Below, in pieces: positions 1-10,533 of a DNA stretch of 64,000 bases (the stretch's first letter is position 1; each line of letters begins with the position of its first letter). The DNA lies in the NCBI GenBank assembly GCA_965649825.1, contig OZ287703.1, forward strand, positions 806,001-870,000, in the 5' to 3' direction. Both the position numbers and the translations under genes were made by a program. The notes below the pieces were generated by a model. That model was not told the DNA's origin, ran no database searches, and was given only the letters and a program-made list of their open reading frames with translations. The stretch is from Penicillus capitatus. Its lineage: Eukaryota; Chlorophyta.

Positions 1-771
1 CAGGTAAGGAAGGGAGGCGATTGTGCACCTCCGACTGTGGCGCGGCGATGTAGCAACACTGGAATCGAGCAAAACGGAATTGGACGCCATGCGTCAGCAG
101 TACGATGAGATGCGCCGCAAAGTGTGTGGATGATCGTGTTCTCCGGAAAAGTGTGACCGAGTGAGGCACCATGTGATGTGACAGGTGGATTTGTACAACG
201 GACTCTTGGAGGAGAGGGAACGCGAAGTGGATTCACTGAAGCAGCAATTGGAGGATGTTAACACCGCGGCTGAGTTAAAAGAACGCAAGAACGCTGCATT
301 GAAGGAGCTCGTTGTTGCCGGTGAGAAAGTGTGAGATGAAAGAGTGAGATCGAATGATCCGACGTCCTTTTCATTGCAGGCGCCTCGACGACGCAGGAAG
401 AGATGGGACTGCCAACGTGGTCGCCCTCCGAGGTCTCAACCTTCTTCATTAAAGATGAAGACGATACAACAGGCGACAAGCAAAGCGAAACGCAGACCGC
501 CATTGTCGCGTCACATCGTCCGACAAGACCATTGAAGAAAGTGGAGACGCCAGGACTGGTCTTCGTGTCGATCTTCATGGCCTTCACGCGCTTAACAGGC
601 GGCGCATGGAACTCGACCACCCGTTATCTGCCCAAAGAGCTTAAAGCACTGGTGCGTGTGACGCGTAAGGGATGGGCTAAGAGATATCGTGTGGATGTAT
701 AGGCCGAAGTGGTAGGACTGGCGGCGATTCTGATCACGGCAGCCGCTGTGGCATCGAGCGGTTTTCTGTGA
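1..771 (+). CDS. 3' end of a coiled-coil protein with a C-terminal membrane segment (partial)
   Basis: The gene enters from the left edge. Four exons can be read: 54-121, 185-320, 380-651 and 703-771 (TGA). They are joined by short GT-AG introns (122-184, 321-379, 652-702) that keep one frame. The first two exons encode charged heptad-like sequence (LDAMRQQYDEMRRK, then LLEEREREVDSLKQQLEDV), a coiled coil. The third exon is polar and then has a hydrophobic stretch (LVFVSIFMAFTRL). The last exon is almost wholly hydrophobic (VVGLAAILITAAAVASSGFL) and ends the protein, which suggests a tail-anchored or hairpin membrane protein. The start lies outside the window. I do not recognise the family; a second golgin or SNARE-like tether is possible but is inference only. 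Confidence 0.6.
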
Positions 772-971
772 AAGCCAAGCGTGAGAAACGGCGATCTGCC
801 TGGCGCGAACAAAATGATGTGCATACAGAATCCCATGCATTCTCATTAGTACTCCTGTCCCGTACGTACGATCGATCTCGCACGAACGCACGCGCCAAAT
901 CCATCATCAGCGTGTTCGGCACGCGAACAAACGTACTCGATGTGTTCTTCACGCGCAGGAGTTAGATACTC

Positions 972-980
972 TATAAAAAG
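972..980 (+). promoter_or_regulatory. TATA box of the BTB gene
   Basis: TATAAAAAG lies 67 bp upstream of the ATG at 1047 in otherwise GC-rich sequence, with no other gene between it and the ATG. Spacing leaves room for a start site near 1000-1010 and a 5' leader of about 40 nt. No experimental support is available. Confidence 0.55.
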
Positions 981-1046
981 GCGTGCGCGTCCGCATCCGC
1001 ATCGCCATTTTGAATTTGACTTGCTCAGTCAGGCTTCAGTTGCGAT

Positions 1047-1759
1047 ATGAACAAAAGTTCTCACTGGAGTCTGTTGCCTTTTGACGGAGACTGCGCTGCC
1101 AGTCAAGAATCAGATGTTGTGCTGCGCTTCGACGACAATACCATGCTCAAAACGCATCGTCTCTTTCTCTCCCGAGCATCTCCACTGCTGCGCGACATTC
1201 TGGACTGTCGCGAAAGCGACGAGATACATCTGGGTCAGACCGATGCTTTGCCATGGCGCATCATCCTCAATCTTCTCTTCCCACTTTATCCCATACGCGA
1301 CTGTGAACTGATCCGAAACAGTTCGCTGGTAAGTACGAGTCCGTGTTGAACACGCCGATGACAACGTTGGTGCAGGACACTGTGTTGCGCGAGGCGAACA
1401 AGTATAATATCAAGTGTGTGATGGACCGTATCGAAAACGCCATAGTGCAGTCCTTGATGCACCAAGCGCAGGAGCGCAGCAAATCTGGACTGCTTGCGGC
1501 AATGTTCTTGCGCGATGAGAAACATCTGATGATCGTCGCTGGTCGTTACCAGTTGAAAAAAGCAAAGGCGGCGACGATTCGAATTTTGGGCCGTATTCTC
1601 GGCAACGCCGTCAAGCTGGATGCCCTGCAGATGAAGCAAGGAAAATGGCTTTGTCTCCACGGCGTCGAATTTCGTATCGATGACCTTCGTCGACAGGGAT
1701 ACGAAGATGTCTTTGCCTTCCTTGAATCTGCCCACGCAGCCATCTCCCGTCGTTCCTAA
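1047..1759 (+). CDS. BTB/POZ domain protein
   Basis: There are two exons, 1047-1328 and 1376-1759, with a 47-nt GT-AG intron (gtaagt donor, tgcag acceptor) and phase 0, giving 221 residues. Exon 1 carries the BTB core: SDVVLRFDDNTMLKTHRLFLSRASPLL matches the family pattern D-V-x-F.....-H+..L...SP.F, followed by the DALPWRIILNLLFPLYP segment. Exon 2 begins LREANKYNIKCVMDRIENAI, the usual last BTB helices (LA.KY....L...C...), and continues into a helical tail. BTB domains dimerise and commonly act as substrate adaptors for cullin-3 ubiquitin ligases. No Kelch, MATH or zinc-finger domain is seen, so the partner is unknown. A TATA box stands upstream. Confidence 0.8.
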
Positions 1760-1954
1760 CAATAGACCAAACGACGCCCTCCAAGCGACTGTTCTTTTGA
1801 ACGTCGAATACGTTTTCTTTTAACAAAAATTGAACAGCAGTGCGCACTGAATTTCGAGGTTGTCAAATGGAAAGAGACATAGCATTGTTATCTAGAACGT
1901 TCATGTTGTCACATCTCATTTTCCGCGTCATTGTACGACGAAGCGACGGGTTCC

Positions 1955-2173
1955 ATGCGTTCAGGCCAGAAGAAGGTCTCGGCTTCTGAACGGTTTATCA
2001 AGGCTTTTGGACAAAGCTCAGCCGATTGCCGTCGCGAGTCTTTGGCGTACGGTCGTTGTGTGTGGTCGCTGGTAAACGACGTCGAAAAAAACAGCTGCGA
2101 AAAGGAATTCCGAGCACTGAGAGCGTGTTTCCGAACAGCGTTGAAGAAAAAACTGGCGGAAACGCGTTCCTGA
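1955..2173 (+). CDS. NDUFAF8: Twin CX9C protein, NDUFAF8-like complex I assembly factor
   Basis: This intronless 72-residue ORF starts at ATG 1955. It has a CHCH/twin-CX9C layout: C25-x9-C35 and C48-x9-C58, predicted to form a disulfide-linked helical hairpin after Mia40 import into the mitochondrial intermembrane space. The motif ESLAYGRCV followed by C-x-x-EFRALRACF and a basic tail closely resembles the small complex I assembly factor NDUFAF8 (C17orf89), which works with NDUFAF5. The TGA stop (2171-2173) shares its final base with the ATG of the downstream CASP gene, an unusual overlap. Assignment to NDUFAF8 rather than another CHCH protein rests on motif spacing and local similarity seen by eye. 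Confidence 0.75.
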   Translation: MRSGQKKVSASERFIKAFGQSSADCRRESLAYGRCVWSLVNDVEKNSCEKEFRALRACFRTALKKKLAETRS

Positions 2174-4339
2174 TGGCGACACCGAACAACACCTTTCAAC
2201 CGGTGACGCAGTTCTGGAAGGAGTTTGACCTCGAAGCCCGACGACCACAATATGACGCGCATGGAATGAAGATCATGGAGAACCAGGAGCAGTCCGTGAA
2301 GAGACGCCGACAGTTGGCAGAATCGACGCAGAGTTTTCGACGCAGTGCCGAATCGAATGTGGTATCGTCGGTCGGCGAGTTGCTGAAGCAATATCAACAG
2401 GAGATCGATCGGTTCGAACCCTTTTCATGTGTGACCTGTCACATCATCCGACGGTTGTGTAGTTTGACGATAAGAGCGAAGTATGGAGAACGTGCGTTCT
2501 TGGATGTTTACCATGCGTTGTACGAGGCACCAGATCCAGCCGCTGCATTGCAGACGGCAACGGAAATGGTGTCGCGTGTGGCGGAATTGGAGACGGAGAT
2601 ACGGCGTCAAGCTCAGGAACTCGCCGAGTATTCGGCCGAAAGTGAAGAGATCCGTAATCAAGATGCGATTCTTCGACGACTGGAAGACAAGATCCGAAGC
2701 TTGGAGACAGAATTGCTGGCTAAAGATACGGCACGGGGTGTGATGCGCAAGGTTTCTCCTGGAGACGGCGACGCGAAATGACACGGCTCTGTGGATTAGG
2801 AGATCGGAGAGGAACTGGAAGAAGAGACGAAAGCGCGGGAGGCCGTGATGCAGAGATCGGTGGATGAAGCCAACGGGAAGCTGGAGGCAATGCGGAAACT
2901 CCATCAATCGTCGCAAGATCAACTCCTCCTCATGCAGGCAACGGATCTCGATCTACGATCGCGCACCATGAGATTGTGATGTGCAGTCTAAAAACGAAGA
3001 AATGAAGGCAAGATACACTGCCGAGCTAGAAATGGCGGCGGCCGAAGTCGAGAAGTCGCACAACAAAGTACTAGAATTGGAGAATGCGAAAGAGAAAACG
3101 GTATCCAGTCCGAGGCCATCGACCACAGATCCTGGTGAGGTCGCAGGTCGTGCACGTGATGTTGGATGATTATGGTGTGCAGAAAAGGAGAGGCTGGTTC
3201 GAGAGCTGCAGTCCTGTGTGGAAGCGCAACAGCAGACGATGTCAGCGCTGAGGGAGGAACTGGAATCGCTGAGAGAAAAGCACGCGGTCTTTGTCTCTGA
3301 CGCCTCCACTGCTGCCGATTCGCTCAGAGCCACACTGAGAGAGAAAGATGCTCTCGTGCATTCTTTGGAGGAAGAATTGAACAAGCGCCCAACGGCAGAG
3401 ACGATGGAGGCATTGGAAGCACAGCTCAGGATCTTCCAGACGGTGGAGTACAATGCCGACGTCGACAATGGCGAAAGTGCACCTGCCGCCGATTCCGTCG
3501 AGAATCTGCTGATCAAGAAGAACAAACACCTGGAGCATCAACTCACCCTCGAAAAACTGAAACAGGTGGCCGTTCGTTGAGGGACGGCTGGGTTATCATG
3601 TGTACGATGTGACGTTTAGGAGGATCTGCAGCAGCAGCTGTCGAATCACCAGGCTCTGCTGTCCAGATCGCAGCATCAGCTGGAGGCACAGCGCGACTTG
3701 GTGGCACGGCTGGAAGAGGATCTGGTCACGGTGCAGAACACCACCACCGCTGCCGTCAAGCCCACCTCCAGCGCGTCCGATCTGGACGAGGTTGCCGCGG
3801 AGGGCAGTGGAGATTCCAGTGTCGTCGCCGTTCTCCGCAATCAGCGGGATCGCTTCCGCAAGCGGACCCAGGAACTCGAGGCAAAGCTCAACGATGCCGA
3901 AAAGAGGAACCGCCAGCTCAAGGCAGAGGCAGAGACGGCGGCGGCGGACAACGTGTCCCTCGTCGAGCGACTGCACTACCTGCAGGGCTACAAGAAAGAC
4001 AGAGCAGCGTCCAAGATCGACGTCGAAAGCGGACTGGCCGCCGAGCAGAAGTACAGCAAGGCGTACGAAGACCGCATGAATCCCTTCCAAGAGTTCCGCG
4101 GACGGCAGCGGGAGCGTCGCCGCAAGGAGCTCAACCTGGTCGATCGCACGGTTCTCATCGTCGGCGATCTGGTCTTCGGTTACAAATACGCGCGTCTCTT
4201 TCTCTGTCTCTACATCATGATACTGCACGTGCTGGTCATGACGATGCTGGGGTCCATGTCGGATCGACACCATCGGCAGACGGTGGACGGCGTCGAGCAG
4301 TTCTGTCTGGAGCACGGATTCCTACCGAAGCTGCCCTAG
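2173..4339 (+). CDS. CASP: CASP golgin (Golgi coiled-coil protein related to the CUX1 splice form)
   Basis: Six exons: 2173-2411, 2463-2739, 2800-2937, 2987-3134, 3183-3565 and 3620-4339, 634 residues in one frame. The N-terminus (TQFWKEFDLEARRP, later EIDRLTIRAKYGERAFLDVY) is the characteristic CASP start. The middle is long coiled coil. The end is the CASP_C region with a tail-anchor helix (ARLFLCLYIMILHVLVMTML, about 30 residues from the C-terminus). CASP is a Golgi rim protein that tethers COPI vesicles in intra-Golgi transport. There is no cut or homeobox domain, so this is CASP, not CUX1. The intron 2938-2986 uses a GC donor (cag|gcaacg); all others are GT-AG. The start is chosen by the family N-terminus. 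It converges on COQ4, with 64 bp between the stops. Confidence 0.9.
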
Positions 4340-4403
4340 GACGCCGCACGCGGCGCCTTCGTGATGTTCCACCGACGACGTAGAGACACGAGGGACTCCT
4401 GCA

Positions 4404-5264
4404 TCAGAAGCGTGAATGGAGCGAGACGCGTTGATGTGACACTTCGAAGTGATGTTCGTAGTAGATGGACATGAGATCGGTGGCATTGAATCCGGTTCTC
4501 ACGGCCCAGGGCAACATCCGTGTAAAGAACCACGCTCTCTGCCGTTCTTTGATCACCAGAGGGGACAGCAGAGCCGCGAAGATGGCGTTTGGAAGTCCCG
4601 TCTGCACATCGCGCTATTCTCGCGCCTTGCGTCTTTCGATCGCGCACCTGAATGCCTTCGACAGTCTTGACGGCGACCTCGCCGGACATGTCGGTCGGGC
4701 AGCCCAGAAGAACGTGCCACAGGTCGTGCACCTGACGATAGCTGCACAGCGATGTCGCGCGCCTCGTCTGAAAAGGGGAGAGGACCGCGCGGCGACGTAG
4801 GCGATCTCCGGGTCGTCGATGAATCGCACGGGAGGGCGTTCGTCTGGACGCAAACGTCGCCGGTCCATGAACTCGGCATAGGCAGCGCCAAAGCTCTCGG
4901 CCTCCATGCCTCGACACCTTTCCAGTGTTGCGCGCTGCAGCATTGCCGAACAGACAGTTGTGGCGGGCAGGCATCGGGGAACAGACAGACCGTGATCTGC
5001 GGCTTCTCTTCCAGGATCCGCCGCGCCCTCTGGCTGTTTTGCATGGACGAGTGGATCTGACGGAATGCCGCTTCGCCCAGCGTCTCGTTGCTCGCCGCGA
5101 CGAGGTCGGCACGGTAAGGACTAAGCGAAGATCGAACACGTGGCCGCTCCGCTTCGCGTGAGATGGCGATACTTGAGGGCCGAGCCGACGCCGGACCCGA
5201 CGGCGACGAGAACCTTCTGCCACGGCCGAAGGGGACAGTGCGTCAGGTAACGCGATTTCGACAT
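4404..5264 (-). CDS. COQ4: COQ4, ubiquinone biosynthesis protein (copy 1)
   Basis: Minus-strand exons 5264-5173, 5120-4991, 4934-4786, 4741-4648 and 4601-4404 give 220 residues; the introns are 52, 56, 44 and 46 nt, all GT-AG. Joining them produces the COQ4 hallmarks: [41 protein letters not shown], then the metal motif HDLWH followed 11 residues later by Glu (HDxxH-x11-E), then [11 protein letters not shown] and [27 protein letters not shown]4 lies on the matrix face of the mitochondrial inner membrane, organises the CoQ synthome and has been linked to C1 oxidative decarboxylation of CoQ precursors. The ATG lies only 7 bp downstream of the NOC4 stop. The copy at 18819 is equally intact. Confidence 0.92.
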
Positions 5265-5271
5265 CCTTTCG

Positions 5272-5744
5272 TTAAAACGCGTCGTTGACGTCTTTCCCAC
5301 AAAACAGCCGGGAAGACTCCTTCACCGGCCGCGCAGAGACGGCGACGTCACGTCGCTTCAGATTCTCCCGAATCAACGAGGCGTAAGACGAGGCGATGGC
5401 GCGGTACAGCCTTTCCTCGGCGCTCCTCGCCCGCACGGACAGATCTCGCAGGAGAATCTGCGCGTGAGCAGCCACCTGAGATTCTCACTCTTGACGCCAG
5501 TGCGTCGATGGGACGTTTGTTGACGCACCTGATGACACCAATGATTCCCGAGAGCTTCGGTTTCCCACAGAGAGCTCTCGACCGCTCGACTGAGACTCGG
5601 ATCCGTGGCGTCTGGGTCGTAGATGTCGTAAGTAACGACGCCATTCTGTGAGCGAGGCCCGAATGGACGGACGCGATGAGCGGTCAAGCAGGACATTGCA
5701 TGAGGGGTGGCGTCGCACGAGGTTGTGCATGAAAGTGATGCACA
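5272..5744 (-). pseudogene. NOC4: NOC4 3' fragment (truncated, frameshifted)
   Basis: This is the last part of NOC4, cut at the duplication edge near 5744, so everything upstream of MHNLVRRHPSCNVLL is missing. Relative to the intact copy at 19687-21595 there is also a 4-bp insertion near 5630 (a duplicated ttac on the minus strand) that shifts frame before YDPDATDPSLSRAVESSLWE. The terminal exon (AAHAQILLRDLSVRARSAEE) is otherwise preserved. No start or promoter is present, so it is scored as a pseudogene fragment. Confidence 0.85.
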
Positions 5745-5833
5745 CTGCTATGTTATTTTGATAGATGATGCGACTGTGGCCTTAAGAGCATGAAAACATT
5801 AGAGCATTTGCCATTGTAACGAACTTTCTCAGT

Positions 5834-6322
5834 TTGTTTGTCTCGGTCCTCACATTGCATGGTTTCGGAGCGTCAAGCTCCTCCGTTACAGTTCTCTCTG
5901 TTTCGTGCGTGCGGTTTGACGCTTTGTGCGTTTTCGCGTCGTTCGCTTCGTGCTTTCGACGAGACCTGTTTTGGGCCCACCAATTGAAAGAATTTTTACT
6001 AACCATTGTACTCGACAAGATGAACAGACGATTTCAAGGAAGAAGATATGATGGTCATACACAAAGAGTGGAAACTCGAACGTATGCAGTGGTTGAGACA
6101 TGCGTTTCAATTCTGAGATACGAAGTCGCTGAAGTGGTCGGCTCACAGCTATATGGCTGCATTGTGCAATGCGTTGACAATTGTGATATCCAGTTTTCTT
6201 TGCTGCCTGTGTCCGTCTTCGATGAAATCCAAGACACCATAAGCGATATGAAAAGAACAGTCGATAAGCTCACATAGGACGTTAAAGCAGCACGAGGATC
6301 AGTGAATCACGAAGATGTGGAG
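5834..6322 (+). mobile_element. Fragment of a gag-like retrotransposon ORF
   Basis: From about 6010 the plus strand encodes ILRYEVAEVVGSQLYGC, then CDIQFSLLPV and DEIQDTISDMKRTVDKLT, nearly the same as the minus-strand gag-like ORF at 26975-27727. An in-frame TAG follows VDKLT, then similarity resumes (VNHEDVE) and stops abruptly at about 6322, where the 3' end of a LINE begins. It is a dead, interrupted copy of the same coiled-coil gag family. It lies only ~90 bp from the duplication breakpoint at 5744. Confidence 0.7.
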
Positions 6323-8260
6323 ATAATAATAAAATTGGTCTTTCTTACAACCCCTTTTTAAGTTAAACATCAGAGGCGCGACTATTCGGTACAAGACCAA
6401 CTATTAGCAAGGCACAAGGCTATCAATGACTAGGCAGGGGAGAGGTGAAGGATAGAAACCTCGGATAATTTGGGCAAACCGGTTGCTATGCGTGCTATCA
6501 AGTGTTTCTGTGAAGGGTCCTTGAGTCCGCCTCGAGTCATCTGGCGAGGAGTCGCTCCTGGCGCGCCAACCGTCCCTGTGGCGCCACGCCAGCAGAACAT
6601 CACTGGAGCGCGCATGACGAGAGACGTGACGATGTGTGACGATGTGACCCTCCTAATCCGGGGTATTTAAACGGACCTGCGCTATTGCATCTGTCTAGCT
6701 ATGTAAATAGCATTGCCGACGGAGTTCCCTGCGCGACTCGCCATCCGGTCCGGACTCGGCCGACAGGTCGACGTTCACAGTTTCCACGAGGAGCCCCAGT
6801 GATGCGAACGAAGGGACGTATCGGGAGGACCATATAGTCCAGCGTAGCGTACGGAGTCTTGTACTCTCCAAGGAGCGTCTCGTAGAGTGTCTTCGAAATG
6901 AAGACATTCAGGTTCTTGCTCGGAATCCATTCTGAGAGGGGCTGTCCTGAGGGATCGCGTTTCCTGCGATTCAGTCGGTGCGGGGCCGCAAAGCGTGTTT
7001 CTTGAAGGTCTGCCGCTGTAAGATTCCATCGGGATGCATTCTGTGTTGCGATTGCTTCGATGGCTGCTTCCGGGTCAATGTCCGTGTCGACGTCGCTGAT
7101 GACTACGGGGATCTTGTTTTTCGTGGGCGAGAGGTACGGATTGTTGACCGTGAAAGTGCCGATACCGTCCAACTCCAGGTCCTATGTGGCTCCGGCGCAT
7201 TCCAGACAGCGATCAAGCGCTTTCTCGAATTTCTGGAGAAGTTCTGCCCGGATTTATACGTAGAATCTGCCGCCATGGTCAGATCGGATGTCTTCGACAT
7301 ATTCCTTCAGGTTCGTGATTTTCAGCGTTCGTTCCAGACTAATGTCAAGCTGGCGGAATGACGGGCGATCTCCCTTCTTCAATGTCACTAGGCAGAACTG
7401 GAAGCTACGCTCATCGCATCGGAGCTGGGCCTTGATCGCTTGTGTTTGCTTGCGAATCTCGCAGGCTTAGGCGATTCGTTACTTTTGGCCGGGGGTTATA
7501 GCTGTGGGCGCTTAATAGGGCGCCGCCTTGCGGGGCATCGCGGGATGAGCGGGTCGTTGAGGCTGGCGATGGACTGGCCTCTGCAGTAGGGTACGGAGGC
7601 GGGGCAGTCGGGACGAATGAGACTAGGGTTCGGCAAAACCTGATACAGGTTTGCAGCTCGTCAAGGCGATTGGCGGAATGTTGCATGAGCTTTCGGGTTG
7701 CTAGTTCGTCAGCCGGGATTGTTTCTTTGAGGGACTCTAGAGTACTCTGCACATTGACTAAATCCTGGGAAACGTTGTCAGAAGGTAGAGGAAGTCCATG
7801 TTTGTTGATAGCGGACGATCTGTGAGAGACAGGACGACGCTTCAGATTTCGGGTTATAGTACGGGGCCTTCGGGGACCAGCAGTAACGAATCTCGCGCGC
7901 TCGTGAAAGTGGACGAGGAGCTGCTCGCTATCTCGGTGTTCGTGAGCTGACAGGCAGGCTCGGATCTTTTACGCCAGTTGCATTTGGTCACCGGCGGTGG
8001 CAACCTAGGAGGGGCACGCCTTGGGGGCGTTGTCCGCAACCAAGAGTTCGTCCTTGCTCATCGCATCGAGCAACTCGCTTGACCGGCGAAGGTCGCGCCG
8101 GTATCGGACCGCGTGTGCGGCCTGGGCAACCGTCGTGCTCGGTACGGTGCCGGAGCCCCCGGCTGTGAACCGGACGGCTGCATCGTTCTTGTTGTGTGCG
8201 TGCGGACACCGATGTTCGGCAATGGTTTTTGGCAGGCGGAAGGGTAGTGTCATACAGAGA
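6323..8260 (-). mobile_element. Decayed ORF1-only LINE copy
   Basis: Read on the minus strand, this matches the intact LINE at 60092-61707: the beginning of ORF1 (VAQAAHAVRYRRDLRRSSELL) near 8150, then FTVNNPYLSPTKNKIPVVISD near 7140, APHRLNRRKRDPSGQPLSEW near 6990 and YATLDYMVLPIRPF near 6830. It ends with the same 3' terminus (gttaaacatcagagg, then an aataaaattgg motif, plus-strand reading) at 6325-6375. Many frameshifts interrupt it. There is no reverse transcriptase between ORF1 and the 3' end. A solo LTR (6509-6779) sits inside. The 5' edge near 8260 is judged from loss of similarity. Confidence 0.75.
6509..6779 (+). mobile_element. Solo LTR, 271 bp, nested in the LINE
   Basis: The element begins TGTGAAGGG and ends GTTCACA, so it has TG...CA ends. 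It is flanked by a perfect 5-bp duplication GTTTC (6504-6508 and 6780-6784). It contains a TATA-like tatttaaa at about 6663 after the motif taatccgggg. Its last ~80 bp are nearly identical to the end of the LTR at 28932-29476, and the central caaccgtccctgtggcg block is shared as well. No internal retroviral domain adjoins it, so it is read as a solo LTR left by recombination. Confidence 0.85.
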
Positions 8261-8289
8261 ATTGGTAGGGGCCTATGAAGTCTGCTGAA

Positions 8290-8560
8290 CGCCACCAAGA
8301 GAGCAGGGATTGCGTGCGTCTTACAATACAGAACAACTCGTCGATCGACGCAAGATAGCAAGGAGCTTGGTCATTATGCTCAGCGCGGCTATCGACGACC
8401 GGTCTCCGTGGGTGAACGAGTAGCTCTTAGCCCCTTGTACCCCATCCCTAAGAAAGATGGAAGCTACGGATTCACCGACGACTTCTGTTGGTTGAACGCT
8501 TACTTAAAGAAATATAGAATGACCCAGATTGACGTTTGGATGTGTCGCGTTATCGACGAA
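8290..8560 (+). mobile_element. Remnant of an LTR-type reverse transcriptase
   Basis: The plus strand reads VALSPLYPIPKKDGSYGFTD, then WLNAYLKKYRMTQID. The pattern P-K-K-D-G-S...F..D...LN is the first conserved block of Ty3/Gypsy-like reverse transcriptases. Only this block is visible and the sequence decays on both sides. It may be the pol part of the element whose gag fragment lies at 5834-6322, split by the LINE insertion. That connection is inference. Confidence 0.45.
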
Positions 8561-8570
8561 CGACGCGATT

Positions 8571-8600
8571 ACGACGAAGGCGTATCGTTTAACAAAGACT
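8571..8600 (+). repeat. 30-bp direct repeat, first copy
   Basis: A 30-base sequence beginning acgacgaaggcgtatcg is repeated exactly at 9212-9241, 641 bases downstream. The interval has no recognisable gene. The pair could be remnants of short terminal repeats or of a target duplication; the cause is not determined. Confidence 0.8.
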
Positions 8601-8609
8601 GTTTTAACG

Positions 8610-10533
8610 TTTATTTGTTCCAATTATATACGCGTCAAACGCATACGAACGTCATATTAACGCGTCTCAGTGACAGCTGTACGATGGTGGAGAGCTGTTT
8701 ACTGATAATCAGATCTCTGCGTTTTAAGGTCATTTGCGTTCCTAACATTCGGACTGTGAGAGAACGACATGTCGCATGTGGTGCACGGTTCCCCTCAGCT
8801 ATCCGGCTTGACCTTATTGCCGCCGCCGCTAATCCCATCAACACGTCTTGGCCCTCGGCCATTGACACAAGAAAGCGTGTCCTGATAAAGGTGATGGGAT
8901 GAAATCAGATGTCAGACGGAATCGATTACAAGACGAACAAATATACGCCTGACCGTTTCCTTTACATTGTCAAGAACTAGTGCATCGAGTCCATTGGATC
9001 TGACATCATACTTAAACCATAATGACGACAATAAATAACTAGTATCTGTTCCTTTCCCGCTGCCCGCGTGGACGAACGATGTTCAGCGTCCGACAGAAGA
9101 GACGAGATCGTTACGGCAACTTCTTGCCCGCCGACACCCTTGCCCTGCCTCCGAACCGAAACCCGCCGCCGCATTGCCGACCGTTGTCGTGTTTGTCGCT
9201 GAAACGCGCTAACGACGAAGGCGTATCGTTTAACAAAGACTATTCATAACTAATGTTCTGAATTTATGCATTCATTGCAATGCTTGGGCAAACGTGTTCC
9301 CCCAACTCAAAGGACCGTTTTTTGCGCCGTTCTCCCACAACTCCACCTTCTCGTGGTAAATCCGGCCCCTCAACAGTCGACGCGCGCCTGCATTAGCCCA
9401 TTCTTTCTTGATCGAACCTTTTCGTGATTCGCCTTCGCCGTTTTACCTGTAACGCATGCAAATCGTGTGAAAGGCCCATGTTACATAAAATGGGGGGGTA
9501 GTGAGTCTAGAACGCTCTCTAGTCTTTAAGATCGTTTTGCCCACTTGCGTTTGAACGCCACGAACACGAGCCGCCCGTTATAGCATCATGCTCGTCGATT
9601 TTCGGTGGTTTGGATGAGTTGAAATTGAGAACATTCTAGATGTCCGGTGTTTTGTGATGGACTTGAAGGGAAAAGAAGTGAAATAAAGTCACATCAAGCT
9701 GCCAGCAGGGCGTCTCATAACGTCAGCATGACGCAAACCTCACGTCATGCAGATTGGCATAAAAATCGGGGTTTTATATCGGACATTAGCCTTTTAAGAA
9801 ACTTTACGACGTTTGCGTTTTTTTTTTTGCTCGTATCAGTACTAAGAGAGGAAGAGTGTGTATAGGCATAGTTTTCATAAGAACTTTTGAGCAAATTTTC
9901 TTAACTTGCATACAAGAGACCTGGACGATTACGATGATCGAGCGTGGGTGCATATCATATGGAAGTCGCACTTGAGACTTTGGGGTTGTTTACCTACTTA
10001 CGGGTAGCAGTATGTCCAATATTCCAATGCGTACTTTAAGGAATAACTGCAACAGCATACTTCCACAAGCGGTGAGTATATGATAAACAAACGAAGAGAA
10101 AACAGTTTGATAGAGAGATTTTAATTATTATAGATTCGCATTTGTTAATGCCAGATTAAGTTTGGATGAATGATACCTTGGACTTTTCCAAACCGAAGAT
10201 GGTTTTAGTTAGTAACACGGTTTCCATATTGAATTCTCTTGCATATCTGGAGCACTTTCGTTGCAGACGCAATTAAATGCTGCCTTAAATTGTCCATCTT
10301 GTTCGAATACATCAAGATCATGACACGACAGTCCAAACAAACCATTCACTTCGACAGAATTCACAAAGTACGAGACAATAATAACATGTGTTTACGGTTT
10401 ATTAACAAAGTAGGATAGAGAGAATCAATGACTTAATGCTTCCGTGACGGAGATTTTAAATGGCAAATCCAAAAAGAAAAAACAGAATCATATCCACGGT
10501 CAACTTCCGCACATGGATATACGAGGTTGTGCT
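8610..10533. other. No gene recognised
   Basis: This stretch holds the second copy of the 30-bp repeat (9212-9241), homopolymer runs (ggggggg near 9491, a long t run near 9821) and AT-rich sequence towards 10400. The open frames are short and show no known motif, and neither a tRNA-like fold nor a splice-linked coding path was seen. It forms the 3' flank of the first NACHT-HEAT gene, whose stop is at 10534. Confidence 0.6.

Larger units (their letters stand above)
3126..5744. repeat. Segmental duplication, left copy (CASP 3' end, COQ4, NOC4 3' end)
   Basis: This block recurs at 17541-20157 with a constant offset of 14415 bases over most of its length. By eye the copies differ at roughly 1% of positions plus one 4-bp indel near 5630. 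The left copy runs seamlessly into the rest of CASP. Its right edge lies inside NOC4, directly after the shared gatgcacac at about 5744, where sequence becomes unrelated. Confidence 0.95.

Noticed and set aside
2173-4339. CUX1 homeodomain transcription factor
   Set aside because: The N-terminus and the transmembrane tail are those of CASP, and no cut repeat or homeobox is encoded anywhere in the exons.
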